The notes: generated from the letters alone by a model not told the origin. A stretch of DNA of 64,000 bases from Pseudacidovorax sp. NFM-22 (GCF_021401245.1 NZ_JACBFY010000012.1:62001-126000), one strand, 5' to 3'; numbered from the stretch's first letter, positions 1 to 8,429 are shown. Made by a program: numbers and translations.

Positions 1-1
1 G

Positions 2-946
2 GTGGCCGGCCAGTTGCTGGGCGGCGTGCTGGTGTCGGCCGACCTGTTCGGGCTGGGATGGCGCGCGGTCTTCCTGATCAACCTGCCGGTCATCGCGCTG
101 GCCATTCCCGCGGCCATCGCCTGGGTGCGCGACAGCCGCGCCCAACAGGCGGCGCGGCTGGACGTGGTGGGTGCGCTGCTGATGGCCGCCGGCTTGCTGG
201 CGCTGGTGGTGCCGCTCATCGAAGGGCGCGAGCGAGGCTGGCCCGCCTGGTGTGTCGGCGTGCTCGCGCTGGCGCCGCCGCTGCTGCTCGCGTTCTGGCG
301 TTGCGAGCAGCGGCAGGAGCGTGGCGGCGGCGCGCCGCTGGTGCCGCCCTCGGCGCTGGCGTCGACTGGCCTGCGGCGCAGCCTGGCCGCCTCGTTCTTC
401 TTCTACACCCTCGCGCCCTTCTTCCTGGTGTTCGCCGTCTACGAACAGGCCGGGCTGGGCCATGACCCGTTGACCGCGGGGCTGGCGGTGCTGCCGCTGG
501 GCATCGGCTTTTTGCTCGGCCCCTTCAGCAGTGCGGCCGTGGCACGACGGCTGGGGGCCGATACGGCGGCATTCGCCCTGGGGCTGGAGGTGGTGGGCGT
601 GCTGTCCGTCGCGGGCCTGACCTGGGTCGATGCGCCGGGCTGGCTGCCGGCACCGCTGTTCCTCATCGGGCTCGGCCAGGGCATGGCGCTGCCCGCGCTG
701 GTGCGGCTGAACGTGGACCAGGTGGATGCACGCTGGGCCGGCCTGGCGGCGGGCCTGGTCAATGCCACGCTGCAGATCAGCGCGGCGGTGTCGACCGCCA
801 TCATCGGTGGGCTGTTCTTTGCGCTGTCGTCGCGCGGCACCGGCCCGGAGGCCGTGAAGGCGGCCTTTCCGGTGGCGCTGCTGGCGATCGGTGCGGGACT
901 GGGGCTGGCGGCGGTCCTGAGCCGGAAGGCGCGGGCAAGGCCCTGA
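2..946 (+). CDS. MFS drug-efflux transporter, C-terminal part (gene cut by window edge)
   Basis: Only the C-terminal half or so is present. The reading frame is open to the left edge and the GTG at position 2 is probably internal. The 314 residues are a run of hydrophobic helices separated by short polar loops, ending in a basic tail (SRKARARP). Early residues resemble the end of the first half of 14-helix DHA2-type (EmrB/QacA-like) transporters, which export toxic compounds by proton antiport at the inner membrane. This is a family assignment; the substrate is unknown. The gene converges on the PrsW-like gene with a 50-base gap and no clear terminator. Confidence 0.75.
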   Translation: MAGQLLGGVLVSADLFGLGWRAVFLINLPVIALAIPAAIAWVRDSRAQQAARLDVVGALLMAAGLLALVVPLIEGRERGWPAWCVGVLALAPPLLLAFWRCEQRQERGGGAPLVPPSALASTGLRRSLAASFFFYTLAPFFLVFAVYEQAGLGHDPLTAGLAVLPLGIGFLLGPFSSAAVARRLGADTAAFALGLEVVGVLSVAGLTWVDAPGWLPAPLFLIGLGQGMALPALVRLNVDQVDARWAGLAAGLVNATLQISAAVSTAIIGGLFFALSSRGTGPEAVKAAFPVALLAIGAGLGLAAVLSRKARARP

Positions 947-996
947 GGCCGCGCCGGCCTGCCCTCACCGACGGCGCAGGCCCGGATGCTGCTTCA

Positions 997-2235
997 TCAC
1001 GGCAGTCGCCCCACCCGCGGCTCCATCAGCACGCCGAGCGTCTCGCGCAGGCGCCGAATCCGCCGCTCGTTCTTCAGTGTGCGGCGCCCCCGCCCGTAGA
1101 TCGACGCCTTGAGCACCAGCCGCAGCTGCTCGCGCTGCAGCCGGCGCTTGAGCCGCAGGGCGCGGCGGCCGTATTGGCGGCCGAGGGCGCGGCGGGCGCG
1201 CATCCGCTCCAGCGGGTCGCCCAGACGCTCGCGCTCGTCGTCGGCCAGCAGGTCGCGCTCGGGCACCAGGGCCTCGGCCTGGGCATGCAGGTAGGCGCCG
1301 GTCTCGCGGGTGGCGGCGCGCCAGATCAGCACGGCGGCCAGCAGCAGCGGCAGGCCCTTGGTCACCATCAGCAGGCTCACGCCCAGGTTGCTGTTGGGAA
1401 ACCAGCTTTCCAGCCAGGGCGAGTTCCAGAGGAAGTGCATGGCCCAGGCCAGCGCAAAGAAGGCCCCGGCCATGCCCGTGCGCACCCAGCGGCTGCGCGC
1501 CGGGTGGCGCAGGTACCAGGCCACGCCGTAGGCGGCCACGGCGCTGAAGGCGGCATGGGTCCACGGGCCCGACAGCACGCCGCGGCTCAGCAGGTTCCAC
1601 AGCACCGGGTAGACCTGGTTCTCCAGCGGGAAGTTGATGGCCGCGCGCACGGTGTACGCCAGGTTCTCCACCACCTGGAAGCCCAGGCCCGCCATCGCAC
1701 CGACGATGAGCACCGACAGCTCGGTGCGGAACTGCCGGCGCGCCATCTGCACCAGCAGCAGCACGCCCGCGAGCTTGAGGAATTCCTCGGTGATGGGGCC
1801 GGCCAGGGCCGGGCCCCAGGTGGCGGCGAATTCGGGCGAGACCTGCTTGGCCGCCAGGCTCTGGATGGCGCGATTGGCAGGCGCCGCCAGCGTGGGCGCG
1901 GCCAGGCCGCCCCAGGCAAAGGCCAGGCCGTAGGCCGCGGGCCGGTGCTGCGCCAGCAGGTCCATGGCGCCGAAGGCCGCCATGAACAGGCGCGCATACA
2001 GCGCCCAGGCCAGCGTGGCCAGCAGCGCCGCGACCGGCACCACGCGCAGGCCCGACAGGTAGAGCTGGCCCATGGACCAGAGCCCGAGCAGCAGCAGCGC
2101 CACCATCAGCCAGAAGGCGGCGCGCCGCGGCTGGAAGAAGGGCTCCTCGGCCTCGAAGGCATGCAGGCGCGCCAGGGCCGACGACTCGGCGGGCGATGCG
2201 GCGGAAGGTGCCGGCGGCACCGCAATGGGGGTCAT
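997..2235 (-). CDS. PrsW-family intramembrane metalloprotease-like protein
   Basis: 412 residues with about eight predicted membrane segments and an Arg/Lys-rich C-terminal tail (about residues 320-412) that probably lies in the cytoplasm. The family signature glutamates are visible: TEEFLK near residue 148, VVENLAY near residue 190, and a WTHAAFSA segment near residue 228, in the order expected for PrsW/DUF2324 proteins. Bacillus PrsW starts regulated cleavage of an anti-sigma factor; many relatives have unknown targets. The start was chosen because its ATG overlaps the stop of the upstream gene in an ATGA. It is the last gene of a three-gene unit. The target here is not known; no anti-sigma gene is adjacent. 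Confidence 0.8.
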   Translation of the reverse strand: MTPIAVPPAPSAASPAESSALARLHAFEAEEPFFQPRRAAFWLMVALLLLGLWSMGQLYLSGLRVVPVAALLATLAWALYARLFMAAFGAMDLLAQHRPAAYGLAFAWGGLAAPTLAAPANRAIQSLAAKQVSPEFAATWGPALAGPITEEFLKLAGVLLLVQMARRQFRTELSVLIVGAMAGLGFQVVENLAYTVRAAINFPLENQVYPVLWNLLSRGVLSGPWTHAAFSAVAAYGVAWYLRHPARSRWVRTGMAGAFFALAWAMHFLWNSPWLESWFPNSNLGVSLLMVTKGLPLLLAAVLIWRAATRETGAYLHAQAEALVPERDLLADDERERLGDPLERMRARRALGRQYGRRALRLKRRLQREQLRLVLKASIYGRGRRTLKNERRIRRLRETLGVLMEPRVGRLP

Positions 2236-2906
2236 GCGGCGCCCAGGTCCATGGAGGCCAGCATGTCCTGCGCCTCGGTCAGCGCCTGTGCGGCGGCGTC
2301 GGTGTCCTGGTTGGGGCCGTAGAAATCGACCGTGACCATGGTGGCGCGGGCGCCGTCCATCACCAGCCACAGCCGGCCGCTCAGGCGCGCGCCGTAGTAG
2401 GCGAAGGTGGTGCCCTGCAGGCCCCAGTCGGTGAAGAAGCCCGAGGGTTCGCCTTCCACGCGCAGGCGGTAGCCGCGCTCCAGCAGCCGCTGTTCGCGCC
2501 GCAGCAGGCCGTCGGCGTCGCCATGCCAGGCGGCGGTCTGCACCGAGAAGCTGTGGCCGCTCTTGACCAGCACCAGCGACTGGCCGGGCCGCGAGCGGGC
2601 CACGTCCATCTGCCAGCCGGGCGCCGGCACGAAGCGGGCCGGGCCGACGGTGAGCGGCGCGCCCTGCGCCACGGCCCGCGCGCCCGGCGTAAGCTGGTCC
2701 CACCACTGCAGCCCGCCCACGTACAGCGCCATGGCCGCGGCCAGGGACAGCGTGGCGGGCCAGGTGCGATGGCCGTGACGGGGCGCGTGGGACATGCCGG
2801 CGATGCTGCCATAGCCGGGCCGCGCGACGCTGACGCGGGAAGGGGGCGGCATGTCATCGGGGCAGCAACGCGCATGCCAGGACTGGGGCGCTGGGGCCGT
2901 GCTCAT
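2232..2906 (-). CDS. Conserved protein with one N-terminal membrane helix, function unknown
   Basis: 224 residues, not recognised. One hydrophobic helix (LSLAAAMALYVGG, about residues 50-65) follows a basic N-terminal stretch, so the remaining 150 or so residues should be outside the membrane. That part is a mixed alpha/beta domain with the strings FFTDWGLQGTTFAYYG and DFYGPNQDTD, and no cysteine or catalytic motif I can name. The chosen start (MSTAPAPQ) overlaps the upstream stop in an ATGA, and its own stop overlaps the protease start in another ATGA. All three genes should therefore be translated together. Later starts at 2852 or 2795 are possible. Confidence 0.65.
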   Translation of the reverse strand: MSTAPAPQSWHARCCPDDMPPPSRVSVARPGYGSIAGMSHAPRHGHRTWPATLSLAAAMALYVGGLQWWDQLTPGARAVAQGAPLTVGPARFVPAPGWQMDVARSRPGQSLVLVKSGHSFSVQTAAWHGDADGLLRREQRLLERGYRLRVEGEPSGFFTDWGLQGTTFAYYGARLSGRLWLVMDGARATMVTVDFYGPNQDTDAAAQALTEAQDMLASMDLGAA

Positions 2907-3235
2907 GCCTTTTCGGTGTCCAGATGGGCATCGCAGCCCTGCCCCGCCGCGATGTAGCGCCGGGCCAGGCGCGCCAGCCACGGCGCAGCCCGGCGCAGCG
3001 GGCGGGGCAGCCAGCGCTCGGGCTGGACGATCAGGCCGCAGCGGTAGACCTGCGCCCCGGCCTGCCAGACCAGCGCGGCGCAGGCGCCGTGCGTGCGCCG
3101 GCTGACCACCATGCCCAGCGGACAGGGCGCATGCGCGCAGCACACGCCGCAGCCGTTGCAGGGTGCGCCGTGAGCGGGCTTCTCCGGCGCGTCGGGTTGC
3201 AGGTGGATGACGCGATGGGCGCGGTGGCCGGTCAT
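2903..3235 (-). CDS. Small cysteine-cluster protein, probable metal or Fe-S binder
   Basis: 110 residues with a dense cysteine motif, CNGCGVCCAHAPCPL (Cys 26, 29, 32, 33, 38), plus later cysteines near residues 52, 66 and 93. The spacing resembles zinc- or iron-sulfur-binding clusters of the YkgJ type, although it is not a textbook ferredoxin motif. No signal peptide is seen. First gene of the unit that continues with the one-TM protein and the PrsW-like protease, joined by an ATGA overlap. I preferred the ATG at 3235 over a GTG at 3271 because the latter runs toward the repeat element just upstream and lacks a better ribosome site. Function is not known. Confidence 0.65.
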   Translation of the reverse strand: MTGHRAHRVIHLQPDAPEKPAHGAPCNGCGVCCAHAPCPLGMVVSRRTHGACAALVWQAGAQVYRCGLIVQPERWLPRPLRRAAPWLARLARRYIAAGQGCDAHLDTEKA

Positions 3236-3286
3236 GGCGTCACGGCCGGGCGGGCGAAAACGAAGGGACACGCCCTTGCGTCGCTA

Positions 3287-3398
3287 CCTCTCCCCTTGCG
3301 GGAGAGGGCCGGGGAGAGGGGAGACGCGTCGCCATGCACGGGGCCGTGGTGCGGCGCGCCCCCTCTCCCCCAACCCCTCTCCCGCGAGGGGAGAGGGG
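3287..3398. repeat. Paired palindromic dispersed repeat, family B copy 1
   Basis: Two inverted copies of a roughly 38-base unit with core CTCTCCCCTTGCGGGAGAG, each itself a hairpin, separated by about 40 bases of unrelated sequence. Further copies lie near 28316, 31030, 48977 (single), 53342 and 63807. The arrangement is that of REP/BIME-type elements. Confidence 0.9.
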
Positions 3399-3435
3399 CG
3401 TCAGGCCATCGGGGCGCCGAAGGGGCGAGCATGAC

Positions 3436-4134
3436 TCAGCGGCCTGGCCAGGCAGCCAGCAGCGCAGGGAGCGCCGCCATGTCCTCGAAGGTGGTCGCCG
3501 CGCCCACCGACAGCAGCGCCTGGCTGCCGCTGTGGCCGGGGCCGCCCGGGCTGTAGCCGAAGACGGTCGCGCCCGCGGCCACGCCGGCCGTGGCACCGGT
3601 GACGGTGTCTTCCACCACGGCGCAGCGCGCGGCCGGCACACCCAGGGCGGCGGCGGCGGCCAGGTACACGTCGGGATGCGGCTTGCTGCGCGGCGTCTCG
3701 TGGCCGCTGAAGATGCGGCCTTCGAACAAGTCCAGCAGGCCCACCTTGGCCAGCTGCAGCTCCACCTTGCGCCGGTCGGCACCCGAGGCGCAGGCGATGC
3801 GGCCGTCGAGCCGGTGGTGCAGGTCACGCACCGCTTCCACCGCGCCGGGAATGGCGACCAGTTCGCGCTCCAGCGCCTCGTTGCGGCGGGCCCAGAAGCG
3901 GTCGAGCCAGGCGCGGTCGATGCGCACGCCCGTCTCCTGGAAGATGCGCTCGGCCTCGTCCTTGACCGCCTTGCCGATGAAGACCTGCAGCGCCTCTTCC
4001 TCGGTGATGGCCCAGCCCAGCTCATGGAGCATGGCCACCAGCACGCGGTGGGTGATGGGCTCGGAATCGACCAGGACGCCGTCGCAGTCGAAGAGCACGG
4101 CGTCGAAGGGGAACGGGGAGGCTGCAGAGGACAT
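3436..4134 (-). CDS. HAD-superfamily phosphatase (beta-phosphoglucomutase-like)
   Basis: 232 residues. Motif I FDCDGVLVDSEP places the nucleophile and acid/base aspartates at residues 16 and 18. A helical cap domain follows (about 25-95), then SGADRRK (motif II), the lysine of SKPHPDVY (motif III) and VVEDTVTGATAG (motif IV). This is the standard subfamily IA layout of sugar-phosphate or phosphoglycolate phosphatases in the cytoplasm. Substrate cannot be told from sequence. The start (MSSAASPF) was chosen because the longer frame upstream is low-complexity and lacks family similarity. It is transcribed alone, bounded by repeats on both sides. Confidence 0.85.
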   Translation of the reverse strand: MSSAASPFPFDAVLFDCDGVLVDSEPITHRVLVAMLHELGWAITEEEALQVFIGKAVKDEAERIFQETGVRIDRAWLDRFWARRNEALERELVAIPGAVEAVRDLHHRLDGRIACASGADRRKVELQLAKVGLLDLFEGRIFSGHETPRSKPHPDVYLAAAAALGVPAARCAVVEDTVTGATAGVAAGATVFGYSPGGPGHSGSQALLSVGAATTFEDMAALPALLAAWPGR

Positions 4135-4242
4135 GCGGGAAGGCGGGCTGGGGAAAGGATGACGACGGAAAGCCGACGAGCATAGCCGCCATGCCCCTCT
4201 GCGCCCCGCATGCACGCCCCTTGCCCCAATGCCGGGCAGTTG

Positions 4243-4303
4243 ATCAAAGTCCGTTCGGGCTGAGGCAGTCAATCAAAGTCCGTTCGGGCTGAGCTTGTCG
4301 AAG
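4243..4303. repeat. Dispersed repeat family A, two partial tandem copies
   Basis: ATCAAAGTCCGTTCGGGCTGAG occurs at 4243-4264 and again at 4272-4293; the second copy continues into CTTGTCGAAG. The same CCGTTCGGGCTGAGCCTGTCGAAG unit recurs near 37580-37761, 38205 and 60312. The copies sit between the HAD gene and the citryl-CoA-lyase-like gene. Confidence 0.85.
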
Positions 4304-4344
4304 CCTGGCCCGCCGCCGCGCCCGCAGACGACGGCGCGCCAGCC

Positions 4345-5226
4345 TCAGCGCTGCGCCGGCACCTCGCGCTGCGGCGGCCCGTCGTAGGTGGGGATGTACT
4401 GCCGCGGGATCGGCCCCTTGATGCGCACGTCCTGCGCGGTCTGCTCCCACGCATGCGCCAGCACGCCCACCGAGCGCGACAGGCAGAACAGCCCGCGTGC
4501 CAGCGGCGCCGGAAAGCCCAGCTCGGCATAGATGACGGCCGTGGCGCCGTCGATGTTCATGGGGATGGGCTTGCCCTTGGCGGCCGTCAGGCGCGCCTCC
4601 ACCGCGCGGCCGATGCGGGCGAAGCGCCCGCTCACCTCGCCGGCCGCCGCGGCCTCGTCCACCAGCGCCAGCAGGGGCGCCGAGCGCGGGTCCACCGGAT
4701 GGAAGCGGTGGCCGAAGCCCGCCACCACCTTGCCGCGCGCGGCGATGAAGGCGTCCAGGCCCTCCTGCACGGCGCGGTCCTCGTCGGTGCCGGCGTCCAT
4801 GCGGGCGGCGATGTCCTCGTACAGCGCCACCGCCTGCTCGCCCGCGCCGCCGTGCACGTCGCCCAGCACGTTCACGGCCGAGGCCATGGCGCTGTTCAGG
4901 CCCACGCCGCAGGTGGCGGCCATGCGCGCGATGGCGATGCTGGGCGCCTGGGGGCCGTGGTCCACGGCGGCCATCAGCGCGGCCTCCAGCAGCGCGGCCT
5001 GGCCGGGCGTGGGCAGGTCGCCGCGGGTCATCAGCCAGATCATCTGGGCCAGGCTCACGCGCTCGCGGATCAGGTCCTGGATTGGGTAGCCGCGGTAGCG
5101 GATCACGCCGGGCGACATGTCGATGATCGACGTGCGCCACCAGTCCTCGGTGGTGCGGCGGGCGTCCGGGGCGGCTTTGGCGCCGGGGGCAGCAGCGCCA
5201 GCCGGCAGGTGTGCGGGATCGGTCAT
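4345..5226 (-). CDS. Citrate-synthase-superfamily enzyme, probable citryl-CoA lyase
   Basis: 293 residues, clearly shorter than housekeeping citrate synthase (about 430) and close to citryl-CoA lyases. All three catalytic positions of the superfamily can be placed: His in GDVHGGAG (about 124), His in GFGHRFHP (about 171) and Asp in MNIDGATA (about 226). The C-terminal RIKGPIPRQY matches the citrate-binding arginine segment. Expected chemistry is cleavage of citryl-CoA, or a similar tertiary hydroxyacyl-CoA, to acetyl-CoA and an oxo-acid. The start overlaps the stop of the CoA-transferase gene (ATGA), and together with the receptor gene upstream this suggests uptake, CoA activation and cleavage of a tricarboxylate. 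The substrate is inferred. Confidence 0.8.
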   Translation of the reverse strand: MTDPAHLPAGAAAPGAKAAPDARRTTEDWWRTSIIDMSPGVIRYRGYPIQDLIRERVSLAQMIWLMTRGDLPTPGQAALLEAALMAAVDHGPQAPSIAIARMAATCGVGLNSAMASAVNVLGDVHGGAGEQAVALYEDIAARMDAGTDEDRAVQEGLDAFIAARGKVVAGFGHRFHPVDPRSAPLLALVDEAAAAGEVSGRFARIGRAVEARLTAAKGKPIPMNIDGATAVIYAELGFPAPLARGLFCLSRSVGVLAHAWEQTAQDVRIKGPIPRQYIPTYDGPPQREVPAQR

Positions 5227-6422
5227 ACGGCCTCGTCCTGTTGCAGTTGTGCGATCTCCTCGGCCGAGTAGCCGAGGCCGGCCAGGATCTCGCCGGAATG
5301 CTGGCCCAGCGTGGGCGGCGGCGTGTCGACGCGCGGCGCCTGGCCGTCGATCTTGAAGCCGGTGCGCACCACGCGGATGTCGCGGCCCACGCCCGGCACG
5401 TCGTCGAACTGGCCGATCATGCCGCGGTCGGCCACCTGCGGATGCGCCAGCACCTCGCCCACGGTGTAGACCGGCCCGGCCGGCACGCCGGCCTGGTTGA
5501 GCCGCGGCCACCAGTCCTCGGTGGTGCGGGCGGCCAGCGCCGCTTCGAGCTGGGCCTTGAGTTCGGCGCGGTGCTGCAGCCGGCCCTGGCGCTCGCGAAA
5601 GCGCGGGTCCTGCGGCAGGTCGGGCCGCTCCACCACGCGGCACAGGGCCTCGAACTGCTCCTGCTTGTTGGCCGCGATGTTGAGCAGCCCGTCGGCCGTG
5701 CGGAAGGTGCCCGAGGGGCTGGCGGTGAAGTTGTCGTTGCCCATGGGCTTGGGCGCCTGGCCGGCGATCAGGTGGTTGGAGACCACCCAGCCCATGGTCG
5801 CCATCACCGCCTCGAGCATGGAGACGTCGATGAAGGTACCGCCTTTGCGCTGGCGGTCGGCCAGGGCTGCCGCGATGGCGAAGGCGGCCGTCATGCCGCC
5901 GATGGTGTCGGCCATGGGGTAGCCGACGCGGTAGGGCGCGTTGTCGGGTGCGCCGGTGATGCTCATGGTGCCCGACATGCCCTGGATGATCTGGTCGTAG
6001 GCCGGCAGGTCGCGCAGCGGGCCGTCCTGGCCGAAGCCGGAGATGGCGCAGTAGACGAGGCGCGGGTTCTCGGCCAGCAGCGACTCGTAGCCCAGGCCCA
6101 GGCGCTGCATCACGCCGGGGCGGAAGTTCTCCACCAGCACGTCGGCGCTGCGCACCAGGCGGCGCAGCACTTCCTTGCCGGCGGGCTTCTTGAAGTCGAC
6201 GGTGATGGAACGCTTGCCCGGGTTCTGCGCCAGGAAGGAGACGCCCATGTGGCGGCGATTCAGTTCCGGGTCGGCACCGAGCTGGCGGGCCAGGTCGCCG
6301 CCCTGGCGGCTTTCCACCTTGATGACGTCGGCGCCCATGTGGGCGAGCTGGTGGCAGGCAAAGGGCCCGGCCAGCACATTGGTGAGATCGAGGACGCGGA
6401 TGCCGCGCAGCGAGGCCGGCAC
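5223..6422 (-). CDS. CaiB/BaiF family (class III) CoA-transferase
   Basis: 399 residues, full family length. N-terminal GIRVLDLTNVLAGP and ADVIKVE are the usual nucleotide-binding-fold start. RSADVLVENFRPG is a family signature, and PAYDQIIQG carries the catalytic aspartate at residue 143, which forms the acyl-enzyme and glutamyl-type anhydride in this class. The enzyme moves CoA between carboxylic acids without ATP. Start codon is GTG, only 4 bases after the receptor gene ends, and the stop overlaps the lyase start. In this setting it probably activates the acid taken up by the receptor, with succinyl-CoA or acetyl-CoA as donor (inference). Confidence 0.9.
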   Translation of the reverse strand: MPASLRGIRVLDLTNVLAGPFACHQLAHMGADVIKVESRQGGDLARQLGADPELNRRHMGVSFLAQNPGKRSITVDFKKPAGKEVLRRLVRSADVLVENFRPGVMQRLGLGYESLLAENPRLVYCAISGFGQDGPLRDLPAYDQIIQGMSGTMSITGAPDNAPYRVGYPMADTIGGMTAAFAIAAALADRQRKGGTFIDVSMLEAVMATMGWVVSNHLIAGQAPKPMGNDNFTASPSGTFRTADGLLNIAANKQEQFEALCRVVERPDLPQDPRFRERQGRLQHRAELKAQLEAALAARTTEDWWPRLNQAGVPAGPVYTVGEVLAHPQVADRGMIGQFDDVPGVGRDIRVVRTGFKIDGQAPRVDTPPPTLGQHSGEILAGLGYSAEEIAQLQQDEAV

Positions 6423-6426
6423 CTTC

Positions 6427-7395
6427 TCAATCCACCCGCGCGCCGGACTCGCGCACGGCCGTGCCCCAGCGCGCCTGCTCGGTCTTCATGAAGGCGCCCA
6501 GTTCGGCGGCGGTGCCGCCGCGGGCCTCGCTGCCCTCGTCGCGCAGGCGGGCCACCACGTCGGGACGCTTGAGCGCGGCATTGGCCACGGCATTGAGCGC
6601 ATCCACCGCCTCGGCCGGCGTGCCGGCCGGCGCCACCAGCGCCTTCCAGTCCTCGGCGACGAAGCCGGGGTAGCCGGATTCGGCCACCGTCGGCACGTCC
6701 GGCAGCACCTCGATGCGCTTGCCCGAGGTCACAGCCACGGCGCGCAGCTTGCCGGCCTTGACCATCGAGATGACGCTGGGCGGCGTGGCGAAGTAGATGT
6801 CGGTCTGCCCGCCCAGCATGTCGGTGATGGCCGGGCCGGCGCCCTTGTAGGGCACGTGCATCACCTGGATGCCGGCGCGGCGCGCGAACATCTCGCCGGC
6901 CACATGGCCCACCGTGCCGGTGCCGGCCGAGGCCATGGTCAGCTGGCGCGACTTGGACTGGGTCTTCAGGTCGGCCAGCGTGTGGATGGCGGAGTCGGCG
7001 CGCACCACCAGCACCACGGGCTGCGACGCGAGCAGCACCACGGGCGCGAAGTCCTTGGCCGCGTCGAAGGGCATGCGGCTGTAGAGCGCAGGGTTGATGG
7101 CCAGGTTGGCCGTCTGGCCGGCGCCGAAGGTGTAGCCGTCCTTGCGGGCCTTGGCCACGGCATCGAGGCCGATGTTGCCGCCGGCGCCCGGCTTGTTGTC
7201 GATGACGAAGTTCCAGCGCGTGTCCTTGGCCGTGATCTCGTTGACCACGAGCCGCGTGAGCACGTCGGTGCCCCCGGCCGGCGGAAAGGGCACCACGATC
7301 TTGATGGGCTGGGTGGGAAAGCCGGCCTGCGCGGCGGCCAGGGCGCCGTGCAGGGCGAGCGTGGCGCACAGCGCCAGACGGTGGAAGGTCTTCAC
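6427..7395 (-). CDS. Bug-family (TctC-type) periplasmic tricarboxylate receptor
   Basis: 322 residues with a signal peptide (KTFHRLALCATLALHGALAA, cleavage near AAA-QAG). FPTQPIKIVVPFPPAGGTD is the hallmark first strand and ligand loop of Bug/TctC receptors, followed by PGAGGNIG. These proteins bind carboxylates in the periplasm for TctA/TctB carriers, but no tctAB lies nearby, which is usual for the many orphan Bug genes of Burkholderiales. The GTG start was chosen for its AAAGGAG ribosome site 8 bases upstream; the longer ATG frame would spoil the signal peptide. It leads the receptor / CoA-transferase / lyase operon and faces the IclR gene. Confidence 0.9.
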   Translation of the reverse strand: MKTFHRLALCATLALHGALAAAQAGFPTQPIKIVVPFPPAGGTDVLTRLVVNEITAKDTRWNFVIDNKPGAGGNIGLDAVAKARKDGYTFGAGQTANLAINPALYSRMPFDAAKDFAPVVLLASQPVVLVVRADSAIHTLADLKTQSKSRQLTMASAGTGTVGHVAGEMFARRAGIQVMHVPYKGAGPAITDMLGGQTDIYFATPPSVISMVKAGKLRAVAVTSGKRIEVLPDVPTVAESGYPGFVAEDWKALVAPAGTPAEAVDALNAVANAALKRPDVVARLRDEGSEARGGTAAELGAFMKTEQARWGTAVRESGARVD

Positions 7396-7418
7396 AGGGG
7401 TCTCCTTTGCTTCATGCC

Positions 7419-7455
7419 GTTCTATTAGGCAGAACAACAATCTGTTGGATAGAAC
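7419..7455. promoter_or_regulatory. Probable IclR operator between receptor operon and regulator
   Basis: GTTCTATTAGGCAGAAC (7419-7435) is an inverted repeat with arms GTTCT and AGAAC. A second half-site ATAGAAC at 7449-7455 pairs with GTTCTAT at 7419-7425 to make a wider palindrome. The site lies about 24 bases upstream of the receptor start, inside an unusually AT-rich patch, and 134 bases upstream of the IclR start. Position and symmetry fit an operator for the divergent IclR protein. Confidence 0.55.
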
Positions 7456-7588
7456 TGTAGACCGACCACAGCGCCCAGGCGTACCGGGTTAACCCTGGCA
7501 TGCCCGGCGCATCGGGCGCGCCGTGCGGCCATGTCACACTGCGGCCGCTCCCGCGAACCGCCGCCCCCTCCCGTCCCCCGCCGCCGCC

Positions 7589-8401
7589 ATGACCGACGCC
7601 GCCCCCTCGCCTGCCGATCCCGCCGACGCCGCTGCCTCCGACTCCAGCGGCGTGGCCGTGCTCGACCGCGCCTTCGCGCTGCTGGCCGCCTTCGACGCCG
7701 ACAGCGCGCGGCTCACGCTGTCGGAGCTGTCGCGCCGCACGGGCCTGTACAAGAGCACGGTGCTGCGGCTGCTGGGCGCGCTGGAGCACGGCGGCTTCGT
7801 GCGCCGTCTGGCCGACGGGCAGTACGCCATCGGGCCGCAGCCGCTGCGGCTGGCGGCGGTGTACCAGCGCTCCTTCCAGGTGGGGCATGTGATCGAGCCG
7901 CTGCTGGAGCAGCTGAGTGCCGCCAGCGGCGAGACGGCCTCGTTCTACGTGCGGCACGGTCTGCAGCGGGTGGCGCTGTTCCGCGTGGAGCCCGCGCGTT
8001 CGGTGCGTGCCTCGGTGCAGGTCGGCCAGGGCTATGCCATCGGCCAGGGCGCCTCGGGCAAGGTGCTGATGGCCTTCGGCCTGCAAAGCGAGCCCGACCT
8101 GCCCGAGCTGCCGGAAGCCGACGCCATCCGCGCCCGGTTCTGGGCCACCTCCTGGGGCGAGCGTGACCCCGAGACGGCCTCCGCCGCCGCCCCGGTGTTC
8201 GGCGTGGGCGGCGCGCTGCAGGGCGTGCTGGCCATCTCCGGCCCGCGCCAGCGGCTCGAACAGGGCGACACCATGCGCACCGCCTGCCGCCAGGTGCTGG
8301 AGGCCGCGCGCAACGCCACCGCGGCGCTGGGCGGCAACGTGAGCGGCTTCGCCCACGGCCTGGACCTGCTGGCGCGCGAGGGCATCGCCCCCCGCGCCTG
8401 A
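7589..8401 (+). CDS. IclR-family transcriptional regulator
   Basis: 270 residues. N-terminal winged helix-turn-helix (VLDRAFALLAAF, then LSELSRRTGLYKSTVLRLL, residues 20-70), followed by a GAF-like effector domain (about 90-260) with the family strings ASGKVLMAF and VFGVGGALQGVLAISGP. IclR proteins bind a small acid or its CoA ester and control neighbouring catabolic genes. Divergent from the receptor / CoA-transferase / lyase operon with a palindromic site between, so it most likely controls that operon and itself. The start (MTDAAPSP) was preferred over an upstream ATG whose residues are low-complexity. Confidence 0.9.
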   Translation: MTDAAPSPADPADAAASDSSGVAVLDRAFALLAAFDADSARLTLSELSRRTGLYKSTVLRLLGALEHGGFVRRLADGQYAIGPQPLRLAAVYQRSFQVGHVIEPLLEQLSAASGETASFYVRHGLQRVALFRVEPARSVRASVQVGQGYAIGQGASGKVLMAFGLQSEPDLPELPEADAIRARFWATSWGERDPETASAAAPVFGVGGALQGVLAISGPRQRLEQGDTMRTACRQVLEAARNATAALGGNVSGFAHGLDLLAREGIAPRA

Positions 8402-8429
8402 GCGCCAGCCGTCCCGAGCGCCAGGGCCC

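Noticed and set aside
3236-3271. GTG start at 3271 for the Cys-cluster gene
   Set aside because: The added residues are basic and unconserved-looking and lie next to the palindromic repeat; the ATG at 3235 gives a more natural protein. Not excluded.
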